The notes under the pieces are model-generated. The model was given only the letters and a program-made list of their open reading frames with translations. It had not been told where the DNA came from and made no database searches. 7,117 nucleotides of DNA, from positions 1 to 7,117 of the forward strand of contig JANYFH010000405.1 in NCBI GenBank assembly GCA_025362705.1, given 5' to 3'. The stretch is from Betaproteobacteria bacterium. Lineage in GTDB: Bacteria; Pseudomonadota; Gammaproteobacteria; Burkholderiales; Usitatibacteraceae. Positions 1 to 6,056 of this stretch are shown here, one piece after another. A program made the position numbers and the translations under genes. Numbering within the stretch: position 1 is the first letter of the stretch; each line of letters starts with the position of its first letter.

Positions 1-1
1 C

Positions 2-493
2 GATCATTCGCACGCTGGTCACGTTCATTCTGCTGACGAGACAGGACGGACAACATCGGCATGGATGATCATCATCGGCGATGGCTTTCACAATTTCACC
101 GACGGTTTGGCCATTACTGCTGCCTTTATGGCGGACGTAAAGATTGGCATCGTTACGTCGATTGCCATCATCGCGCATGAGTTGCCACAGGAACTGGGCG
201 ATTTTCTGGTGTTGATTCATTCCGGTTTTTCGCGCGGCAGGGCGCTGTTCTGGAATGTGATGTCAAGTTTCGCGACGCTGCTCGGTGCGTTGCTGGCCTA
301 TGTTATGTTGGTGTCGCTCGCCGAATACTCGATCATGTTTCTCTGCTTTGCCGCATCCAGCATGATCTACGTGGCCATCGCCGATTTGATTCCCGGCCTG
401 CACAAGCGTTCAACACTGGCCGATACCGTGCAACAAATTTCGTTGATCGGCGCTGGTGTGGGCTCCATCTGGCTGGTCCACCAGTTTGTGTGA
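2..493 (+). CDS. ZIP-family divalent metal transporter, C-terminal part (5' end outside window)
   Basis: The reading frame is open from the first bases of the window, so this is the C-terminal 163 residues of a longer gene. ZIP proteins are inner-membrane permeases that import Zn2+ and sometimes other divalent metals through a binuclear site formed by TM4 and TM5. The visible part opens with a His-rich loop (His at visible residues 2, 4, 7, 9), which in this family lies between TM3 and TM4. TM4 carries HNFTDG (30-35) and TM5 carries HELPQELGD (59-67), the two metal-site signatures. About three further hydrophobic segments follow, which fits TM6-TM8 of the eight-TM fold. The HExPxExGD form resembles the LIV-1-type branch, with Gln where LIV-1 members usually have His. 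The ATG at 65 lies just before TM4 and is not the start, because it would remove the His loop and TM1-TM3. No terminator is evident before phaC. The family call is secure; the exact metal is unknown. Confidence 0.9.
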   Translation, partial: DHSHAGHVHSADETGRTTSAWMIIIGDGFHNFTDGLAITAAFMADVKIGIVTSIAIIAHELPQELGDFLVLIHSGFSRGRALFWNVMSSFATLLGALLAYVMLVSLAEYSIMFLCFAASSMIYVAIADLIPGLHKRSTLADTVQQISLIGAGVGSIWLVHQFV

Positions 494-589
494 GATCGCG
501 TGTCAGGAATGAAAAGCCAAGATACGGGATAATTCGCTTGTTTCTCATTGCATCAATCCCTGACCGAACAAAACGATACCGAGTGCCGC

Positions 590-2326
590 ATGCCCCCATC
601 CAATTCCACTACGCATTCAATGCATCTCAGTAAAACCAAGCCTGACCCGGGTAGCAGGTGGATGCAAAGCCTCGGTGTAATTCCAACGCCTTCCAGTGTG
701 CAAGAAGGCTATCAAGCCTGGATGGAAGCACTCTCGCAGGAGCCTGACAAGCTGGCGGAATTACAGAAGCACTTCGTTGATGAGCAAAAACGCTTGTTCG
801 ATTTGTTCATGCACCCGCCTGAGCAGGCTGCAACGCACACCAGCACCGCGCTGGCCAGCGCGCATGACAAACGGTTCGCAGGAGAGGCCTGGCAATCATC
901 GCCACAGTTTCGCCTTCTCGCCGAATCCTACCTCTCGACTTACCGCCTGTTGCTCGATAGCGTCGCAAGCCTGGATGTTGCCAGCGACACCAGAAAGAAA
1001 ATGCGCTTTTTTGTGAAGCAGCATCTGGATGCGATGTCACCGGCAAATTTTCTGGCGACCAATCCCGAGGCGCTGCAGTCGGCGATCGAGTCAAAGGGAG
1101 AGACACTTAAAGCGGGGATGGAAAATTTAAGAGAGGATATGGAAAAAGGCCATATCTCCATGACCGATGAAGAGGCATTCAAGGTTGGCGAAAATCTTGC
1201 CGTCACACCCGGCAGTGTCGTGTTTGAGAATGAGGTCTTTCAGCTTGTGCAGTACACACCGCAGACTGAGCAGGTATATATGCGGCCGCTGCTGATTGTG
1301 CCGCCGTGCATCAATAAATTCTACATACTCGATTTGCGTCCGGATAACTCGTTCGTGCGTTATGCGGTGGAGCAGGGTTTCACGGTATTTATCGTATCCT
1401 GGCGTAACGTGAAAGAAGCCCAGGGCCATCTGACCTGGGATGATTACATTGCAAATGGCGTCGTGAAAGCGATCGACAACGTTCGATTGATCACCAACGT
1501 CGAAAAAATCAATGCGCTTGGATTTTGCGTAGGCGGCACGCTGCTGGCGAGCGCCATCGCAGTATTGCGTCGCATGGGCCACGAGGTCGTTGAAAGCGTC
1601 ACTTTCCTCACGACCTTCCTCGATTTTTCGGATGCCGGCGAGGTCACTTCGTATATCAATGAAGATTTCATCGCGAGTCGCGAGCGCGAAGTTGGTCACG
1701 GCGGCATTGTCAACGGCAGCGACCTCGCTTACGCATTTACGTCGTTGCGTGCCAATGAGTTGATCTGGAATTACGTCGTTGGCAATTACCTCAAGGGTAC
1801 CAAACCGCCAGCGTTCGATTTGCTGTTCTGGAATTCCGATAGCACCAATCTGCCCGGGCCCTGGTACGCCTACTATCTGCGCAATATGTACTCGAAGAAT
1901 AATCTCGCCAAGCCGGACAAGTTGGTCATGTGTGGTGTGCCGGTTGACATCTCGTACGTGAATATGCCCGCGTTTGTGTTCGCCGCCAAAGAAGACCACA
2001 TCGTGCCTTGGCGTACCGCGTACACCAGCGCGGCATTGCTTGGTGGAAAGACCGAATTTATTTTGGGCGCGGCCGGTCATGTTGCCGGTGTGGTGAACCC
2101 GGCTTCGAAGAACAAGCGCAGTTACCGTGCAAGTGTTGCTCCAAACGTTTCCGCCCATCAATGGATGGAAGCATCGACTGAAATAGAGGGAAGCTGGTGG
2201 CCGCGTTGGGCAAACTGGCTCAAGCACCATGGTGGCAGAATGATTCCTGCGCGGTCCACGCTGGGCAATGCGAATTTCAAACCAAGCGAAGCGGCGCCTG
2301 GCCGTTACGTGCAGGAAAAGTCGTAA
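590..2326 (+). CDS. phaC: class I poly(3-hydroxyalkanoate) synthase PhaC
   Basis: PhaC polymerises (R)-3-hydroxyacyl-CoA, mainly 3-hydroxybutyryl-CoA, into polyester at the surface of cytoplasmic granules, releasing CoA. Numbered from the ATG at 590 (578 residues), an N-terminal synthase domain contains DAMSPANFLATNP from about 147. An alpha/beta-hydrolase domain follows, with the lipase-box-like GFCVGG whose nucleophile is Cys313. The other expected triad members are Asp469 in the EDHIVPW motif and His497 in GHVAG. The C-terminal APGRYV resembles Cupriavidus PhaC, and the length is close to its 589 residues, which indicates class I rather than the shorter class III/IV subunits. The frame also allows a TTG start at 548 (592 residues); I prefer the ATG, but neither has a strong Shine-Dalgarno (only a weak GAG before 590). 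The ATG at 620 is a third option. It is first of three closely spaced + strand genes ending in phaB. Identity is very secure; the start is not. Confidence 0.96.
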   Translation: MPPSNSTTHSMHLSKTKPDPGSRWMQSLGVIPTPSSVQEGYQAWMEALSQEPDKLAELQKHFVDEQKRLFDLFMHPPEQAATHTSTALASAHDKRFAGEAWQSSPQFRLLAESYLSTYRLLLDSVASLDVASDTRKKMRFFVKQHLDAMSPANFLATNPEALQSAIESKGETLKAGMENLREDMEKGHISMTDEEAFKVGENLAVTPGSVVFENEVFQLVQYTPQTEQVYMRPLLIVPPCINKFYILDLRPDNSFVRYAVEQGFTVFIVSWRNVKEAQGHLTWDDYIANGVVKAIDNVRLITNVEKINALGFCVGGTLLASAIAVLRRMGHEVVESVTFLTTFLDFSDAGEVTSYINEDFIASREREVGHGGIVNGSDLAYAFTSLRANELIWNYVVGNYLKGTKPPAFDLLFWNSDSTNLPGPWYAYYLRNMYSKNNLAKPDKLVMCGVPVDISYVNMPAFVFAAKEDHIVPWRTAYTSAALLGGKTEFILGAAGHVAGVVNPASKNKRSYRASVAPNVSAHQWMEASTEIEGSWWPRWANWLKHHGGRMIPARSTLGNANFKPSEAAPGRYVQEKS

Positions 2327-2334
2327 CGACGTCC

Positions 2335-2565
2335 ATGGATTACGCTGCGATCGCGGTATTGATTTGTGGTGTAACGTTTTACACCCGCGCGGCGGCTATG
2401 GAGAAAAAGTCGCCGTTTATTTGGGGAAGCTCGTCGATCGGGGCGTCGCTGCTTGTCATGACTATTTTCAAAGGCGGTTGGCTCAGTGTATTATTTTCAC
2501 AGGTGGGTTTGTTTGTGGCAATCACGCTTTATCGGGTGATCACCGAAAAAGAAGACAATCAATAA
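2335..2565 (+). CDS. small predicted membrane protein (76 aa) between phaC and phaB
   Basis: I do not recognise this gene. It starts 8 bases after the phaC stop and ends 19 bases before phaB, in the same direction, so it is very likely cotranscribed with both. The 76 residues are strongly hydrophobic, with three likely membrane segments: about 4-19, 28-45 and 48-69. A short charged loop (AMEKKSP) separates the first two, a FKGGW turn separates the last two, and the tail is acidic and polar (EKEDNQ). By the positive-inside rule its topology is ambiguous. Its ribosome site is weak: AGGAAAAG at 2312-2319 inside phaC is 15 bases from the ATG, so translation may be coupled to phaC termination. An internal ATG at 2398 would give 55 residues and lose the first segment. 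The frame stays open further upstream to 2197, but that part overlaps phaC. No domain, metal motif or catalytic residue is visible. It is not phasin-like, since phasins are soluble and helical. Confidence 0.72.
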   Translation: MDYAAIAVLICGVTFYTRAAAMEKKSPFIWGSSSIGASLLVMTIFKGGWLSVLFSQVGLFVAITLYRVITEKEDNQ

Positions 2566-2584
2566 AACACAACAGGAGAGAAAC

Positions 2585-3334
2585 ATGTCAGCAACACAAC
2601 GAATTGCCGTCGTGACGGGTGGAATGGGTGGCCTGGGTGAAGCAATCTGCATGAAGCTTGCGCGTATGGGCATCAAAGTGGTGGTGACCTACTCGCCGTC
2701 GAATACAAAATCAGCGGCGTGGCTGAAAGAAATGGCGGCGCGCGATTACCATTTTCACGCCTATGCAGTTGATGTTGCCGATTACGATTCATGTGCGGCA
2801 GCGGTGGCAAAGATTCAGAAGGAAGTCGGCCCAGTGGATATTCTCATCAACAACGCCGGCATCACCCGTGACACGACATTCAAGAAAATGACTAAAGTCG
2901 ACTGGTCGGCGGTGGTGAGTACCAATCTGGATAGCGTATTCAATATGTGCAAGCCGATTGTCGACGGTATGGTGGAACGCGGCTGGGGGCGGGTGATCAA
3001 TGTCTCGTCAGTGAACGGGCAAAAGGGTGCGTTCGGTCAAACCAATTATTCTGCTGCCAAGGCGGGTATGCACGGATTCACCAAGGCACTGGCACTAGAG
3101 GTCGCCAGAAAGGGCGTCACGGTCAACACCATTTCCCCGGGCTATATTGGTACGGCGATGGTGACGGCGATTCCCGAAGAAGTGCTGAACTCCAAAATCC
3201 TGCCGCAGATTCCGATCGGTCGTCTCGGCAAGCCGGAGGAGGTTGCGGGACTATGCGCCTATCTCGCGTCCGACGAAGCGGCCTTTGTCACCGGCGCCAA
3301 TATCGCTATCAATGGTGGACAACACATGTTCTAG
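2585..3334 (+). CDS. phaB: acetoacetyl-CoA reductase PhaB (SDR family)
   Basis: PhaB reduces acetoacetyl-CoA to (R)-3-hydroxybutyryl-CoA with NADPH in the cytoplasm, supplying the monomer for PhaC. The 249 residues match a classical short-chain dehydrogenase. The cofactor loop TGGMGGLG is at 11-18 and NNAG at 89-92. The catalytic tetrad is Asn114, Ser142, Tyr155 and Lys159 (YSAAK). The stretches NNAGITRD, NVSSVNGQKG, FGQTNYS and the ending NGGQHM closely resemble Cupriavidus PhaB (246 residues), which separates it from FabG, the main alternative. The start is well supported by AGGAGAG at 2574-2580, four bases before the ATG. It is last in the phaC cluster and is followed directly by a strong terminator hairpin. 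No phaA (beta-ketothiolase) lies next to it. Confidence 0.95.
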   Translation: MSATQRIAVVTGGMGGLGEAICMKLARMGIKVVVTYSPSNTKSAAWLKEMAARDYHFHAYAVDVADYDSCAAAVAKIQKEVGPVDILINNAGITRDTTFKKMTKVDWSAVVSTNLDSVFNMCKPIVDGMVERGWGRVINVSSVNGQKGAFGQTNYSAAKAGMHGFTKALALEVARKGVTVNTISPGYIGTAMVTAIPEEVLNSKILPQIPIGRLGKPEEVAGLCAYLASDEAAFVTGANIAINGGQHMF

Positions 3335-3341
3335 TGATACG

Positions 3342-3393
3342 TTGCCCGGCAATAAAAAAGGGCGCATTTGCGCCCTTTTTTATTGCCGGGCAA
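3342..3393. terminator. bidirectional rho-independent terminator between phaB and a convergent binding-protein gene
   Basis: Bases 3342-3366 pair perfectly with 3369-3393, giving a 25-bp stem with a nominal two-base loop (in practice about four). The inner part is a GC-rich hairpin (GGGCGCATTTGCGCCC) followed by six T on the + strand. On the - strand the same hairpin is followed by the complement of the A run at 3354-3359, again six T. It begins 7 bases after the phaB stop and ends 11 bases before the stop of the convergent gene at 3405, so it can end both transcripts. Confidence 0.93.
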
Positions 3394-3404
3394 GCCCAAA
3401 GTCG

Positions 3405-4565
3405 TCAGCGCTTATAGTTGCCGCCGGTGCCGAGCACCGTGAGTTCCACGAGACTGGAACCATTGTGGTTAACGGCGCTGAATTTCACGCGATAGCCTCG
3501 CAAATCGACGCTGCCGAGTTTATCGAGCGCATCGACGAACGATTCGCGCGTGAGTCCTTTACCGGCCTTTTTCAATCCTTCAACGAATACGCTTGCAGCA
3601 ATATAGCCTTCCAGCGACGCGAAGCTCGCCTTGCCCGGCCCGCCGATGCGCTTCAAATATTCGCGGCCCAGCGGTTCACTATCGGAATACGGCAGTGGCA
3701 CCACCTGCGATACTTCGACACCGCGACCGTCCTCGCCAAGCAGTGTGGCAACTGTTTTCGCACCGACCGAACTGAGTAAACAAAATTGTGCGCCTGAACC
3801 GAGCCGCTTCATCTCTTTGATAAAAGCGCTGGCAGTACTTGCACTGGCGGCGACTATCACGGCTTGTGCACCGGACTTGGAAATGGTTTGCGCGGAAGAG
3901 GCCACGTTCACCGAATTTCGATCGGCGCTGCCGAAAATCAGGATGTTCGATTTGCGCTGACGCAAGGCACCCTCAAGGGCGGCCAACCCGGCGCGACCGT
4001 ATGCATCGTTCTGGTAGAACAATGCAATCTTGGTCAGTCCACGGCGTACCAGCTGTTCGACTATTTTTTCAGTTTCCTCGCTGTAGCTAGCACGGATATT
4101 GAAAACATAGCGGCTAACCGGGTCACGGATTGTGAGGTCTCCGCTCGCCGGCGCAAAAAACGGCACCTTGTTTTTTTCGATCAATGGAAGCATGGGATTG
4201 ATCGAATACGCACCGGTGTAGCCGAACAAGGCGAAAACACTTTCCTCATTAAGTAACTTTAAGGTATTCGCCTTGGTGCGCTCGGGCATAGCGGCGTCAT
4301 CTAGCGACAGCAGTTTTATTTTGCGACCGTTCACGCCGCCAGCGTCGTTGACGGCATTGAAATAAGCTTCAGCACCAGCTTTCATTTCCCGGCCTAATTC
4401 TTCCAATGGGCCGCTTAGCGACGCTGACTGGCCGAGGGTAATTGTGTCAGTGGTAACACCCTGTGCACTGACAAAGTTTGCCGAGAGCAGGATTGTCCAT
4501 AAACAGATGATGGCCAAGCCGCTGCGCAGTGCGCCCGCCGGGCGGGCGCGCGTAAGGTAATTCAT
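3405..4565 (-). CDS. periplasmic substrate-binding protein, Liv-type ABC family (paralogue 1, downstream copy)
   Basis: This is a type I periplasmic binding protein of the LivK/LivJ-like class (Peripla_BP_6 type), which captures a small solute and hands it to an ABC permease. From the ATG at 4565 it has 386 residues. The export signal has Arg at 6, 8 and 14, a hydrophobic core at about 16-27 and likely cleavage after Ala34 (VSA). There is no lipobox, so it should be soluble in the periplasm. Family features are QSASLSGP (46-53), GRKIKLLSLDD (80-90), GYTGAYS (115-121), then FYQNDAYG and the LEGYIAA stretch. It aligns along almost its whole length with the adjacent paralogue, about half the residues identical by eye and no gaps in the first hundred mature residues. 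It is second of the pair and ends at the shared bidirectional terminator. A TTG at 4598 would add 11 residues, but the ribosome site lies within that extension. The ligand is unknown; amino acids are the family default. Confidence 0.9.
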   Translation of the reverse strand: MNYLTRARPAGALRSGLAIICLWTILLSANFVSAQGVTTDTITLGQSASLSGPLEELGREMKAGAEAYFNAVNDAGGVNGRKIKLLSLDDAAMPERTKANTLKLLNEESVFALFGYTGAYSINPMLPLIEKNKVPFFAPASGDLTIRDPVSRYVFNIRASYSEETEKIVEQLVRRGLTKIALFYQNDAYGRAGLAALEGALRQRKSNILIFGSADRNSVNVASSAQTISKSGAQAVIVAASASTASAFIKEMKRLGSGAQFCLLSSVGAKTVATLLGEDGRGVEVSQVVPLPYSDSEPLGREYLKRIGGPGKASFASLEGYIAASVFVEGLKKAGKGLTRESFVDALDKLGSVDLRGYRVKFSAVNHNGSSLVELTVLGTGGNYKR

Positions 4566-4569
4566 GCAT

Positions 4570-4576
4570 TTCCCCT
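4570..4576 (-). promoter_or_regulatory. ribosome binding site fixing the start of the downstream binding-protein gene
   Basis: On the - strand AGGGGAA lies four bases before the ATG at 4565. It favours this ATG, which also opens a clean signal peptide, over the in-frame TTG at 4598. Another ATG at 4569 is in a different frame. Confidence 0.65.
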
Positions 4577-4611
4577 TTTTTTGATCTCGACGGCACAATG
4601 CCTGAGAATTG

Positions 4612-4637
4612 TATCTCCCTCAACATCAAGGGAGATA
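4612..4637 (-). repeat. 9-bp inverted repeat between the two binding-protein genes
   Basis: TATCTCCCT (4612-4620) is the exact reverse complement of AGGGAGATA (4629-4637), with an eight-base loop. It sits just after the stop of the upstream binding-protein gene (4656) and before the ribosome site of the downstream one. No T run follows it on the - strand, so a standard terminator is unlikely. It could stabilise the 3' end of the first message, act as a weak attenuator or be a protein site. Its function is inferred only from position. Confidence 0.45.
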
Positions 4638-4655
4638 TCAGATGCGTATGCTGAT

Positions 4656-5789
4656 TCAGTGCTTGAATTTGCCGTTGTTTGAAATGATAGTCAGATCGAC
4701 GTAGCTGGATCCGTTGTGATTGGTCGGCGTGTAGTTGACCGTGAAGCCACCCAAATCGACTTTCCCCATGCTTGCCAGGCCATCAACCAGGGATTCACGC
4801 GTGGGATTTTTGCCGGCGCGCTTCAAGCCCTCGACCAGGACTTTGGCGGCAATGTAGCCCTCCAGAGACGTGAACGAATATTTCTCCGGGCCGCCGATAC
4901 GTTTTTGGTATTCGCGCGAGATCGGCGTCGCATCGGTCCACGGGAACGGCGTCACCTGGGAAATCTGCACGCCGCGTCCATCTTCACCCAAGGCGTCCGC
5001 AAGTGCCTTGGAGCCAACGAAGCTCACGTTCCAGAATTGTTGCAAGCCGCCTGCCAGTTTCATCGCCTTGATAAATGCGGCGCAACTTTTGTAGGCGCTG
5101 ATCATGATGACAGCTTCAGTTTTGGATTTTGCGAGCGTGCCCGCAGCAGCAGTGACATCTATGGTATTGCGCTCAACAGTAGCGGTCGCCGCAATATCGA
5201 GCTTGCGGCTTTTCATCGCACGCTCCACGCCCGCGAGCCCGGCCTTGCCATAGGCATCGTTCTGGTAGAACACGGCGATTTTGGTGATGCCTTGCAGCAC
5301 CAGGTGTGCGACGATTTGTTCGGTTTCGTCGAAATAGCTCGCGCGCACATTGAAAATGTAGCGATTGAAGGGCTCGCGCAAACTTTGGGCACCCGTAAAC
5401 GCGCCCACAAACGGAATTTTTGCTTCGGTGAAAATTGGCAATGACGCGTTTGATGTGGGCGTACCAACGTAGCCAAACAGTGCGAGCACCTTGTCTTCAT
5501 TGATGAGCTTTTTGGTGTTGGCGGCGGCCTTTTCGGGTTCGTACCCGTCATCGAGGGATACAAGTTTTATCTTGCGGCCATTGATGCCGCCGCTCTTGTT
5601 GATAACGTCGAAATACGCTTCGGCACCGGATTTCATCTCCTTGCCAAGCGCTTCAGCCGGGCCTGACAGTGCGGCGGATTGGCCAATGAGAATCGTGTCG
5701 GACGTAACGCCTTGCGCCATTGCTGTCTGGGAAAACGGCAACATTGCAAGCAATACAAACCGTGCAGCACGCTGGAAATGCATTTTCAT
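4656..5789 (-). CDS. periplasmic substrate-binding protein, Liv-type ABC family (paralogue 2, upstream copy)
   Basis: This is the upstream member of the tandem pair and the same family as its neighbour: a type I periplasmic solute-binding protein of an ABC importer. It has 377 residues. A short basic start (Lys2, Arg7, Arg10) and a hydrophobic core at about 11-19 lead to AMA, with likely cleavage after Ala25; there is no lipobox Cys. Conserved family stretches are QSAALSGP, GRKIKLVSLDD, GYVGTPTS (106-113), FYQNDAYG, ALGEDGRG and SLEGYIAA. The start is firm: AGAGGAG (5795-5801) lies five bases before the ATG. The order dnaJ, hairpin, then this gene suggests its own promoter in 5790-5940, shared with the downstream paralogue. 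No permease or ATPase gene lies in the window, so it is an orphan here. Pocket-region residues differ from the paralogue, so the two may bind different ligands (inference). The family is secure; the substrate is unknown. Confidence 0.91.
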   Translation of the reverse strand: MKMHFQRAARFVLLAMLPFSQTAMAQGVTSDTILIGQSAALSGPAEALGKEMKSGAEAYFDVINKSGGINGRKIKLVSLDDGYEPEKAAANTKKLINEDKVLALFGYVGTPTSNASLPIFTEAKIPFVGAFTGAQSLREPFNRYIFNVRASYFDETEQIVAHLVLQGITKIAVFYQNDAYGKAGLAGVERAMKSRKLDIAATATVERNTIDVTAAAGTLAKSKTEAVIMISAYKSCAAFIKAMKLAGGLQQFWNVSFVGSKALADALGEDGRGVQISQVTPFPWTDATPISREYQKRIGGPEKYSFTSLEGYIAAKVLVEGLKRAGKNPTRESLVDGLASMGKVDLGGFTVNYTPTNHNGSSYVDLTIISNNGKFKH

Positions 5790-5938
5790 CGTGACTCCTC
5801 TGGCTACGTTATCCGGGATTCGTTCTAATTGTTCATTCGCTGTCCCGGCAGAAGCAACTAATGTGCGACAGGATTGTAGCGTGCCGGATAAATTCTCGCA
5901 TGGGAGAAATGAATGTGGCGAGTGCGTGGGCAGTCACA

Positions 5939-6011
5939 ATAAAATGAAATACGCCAGTACTGGCGCGGTGTCCAAGGAATTTTGCCCGTGAAAACCGCGC
6001 CAGTGCTAGCG
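5939..6011 (-). terminator. probable rho-independent terminator of dnaJ (long imperfect hairpin)
   Basis: Bases 5952-5969 pair with 5994-6011. Eleven pairs are perfect (ACTGGCGCGGT at 5959-5969 with 5994-6004), and the arms continue to 18 positions with two non-Watson-Crick pairs, around a 24-base loop. Read on the - strand, the hairpin starts about 45 bases after the dnaJ stop and is followed by TATTTCATTTTATT (5951-5938), with T at 10 of 14. The distal arm contains its own perfect 14-bp palindrome, CGCCAGTACTGGCG (5952-5965), which could form a competing smaller hairpin with the same tail. The position fits dnaJ termination; a protein-binding site is the main alternative. Confidence 0.6.
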
Positions 6012-6056
6012 CTTCTTTATTTTACCCTATGAAAATAGCTACAGAAAAATCTACGT

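Noticed and set aside
65..493. ZIP gene starting at the ATG at 65 as a complete short protein
   Set aside because: The frame is open to the window edge and encodes the His-rich loop typical of the family before TM4, so the gene is cut by the window and is not a short protein.
505..533. Possible phaC promoter with a -10-like GATAAT at 528-533
   Set aside because: No acceptable -35 box is found at 16-18 bases upstream. One hexamer match alone is not adequate evidence.
1127..2230. A 367-codon open frame on the - strand opposite phaC
   Set aside because: It lies wholly antisense to the strongly conserved phaC, shows no recognisable domain and has a composition typical of an antisense shadow (many Arg, His, Gln). 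The phaC codon pattern explains it.
2268..2615. A 115-codon + strand frame spanning the phaC end and phaB start
   Set aside because: It overlaps three better-supported genes out of frame, and its product is rich in Arg and Cys with no membrane or domain pattern.
4716..5444. A 242-codon open frame on the + strand opposite the upstream binding protein
   Set aside because: It is antisense to a clear family member with signal peptide and ribosome site, and its product resembles no family. A similar open frame lies opposite the paralogue, as expected for shared codon usage rather than a gene.
5813..5848. CCGGGA/TCCCGG inverted repeat in the leader of the upstream binding-protein gene
   Set aside because: It has only six base pairs around a 24-base loop, which is expected by chance; no known riboswitch features are seen.
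5873..5901. Possible - strand promoter of the binding-protein pair with TACAAT at 5873-5878
   Set aside because: The -10 is good, but the hexamer at the right distance (ATGCGA) is a poor -35 and there is no extended -10 TG. It is plausible only by position.
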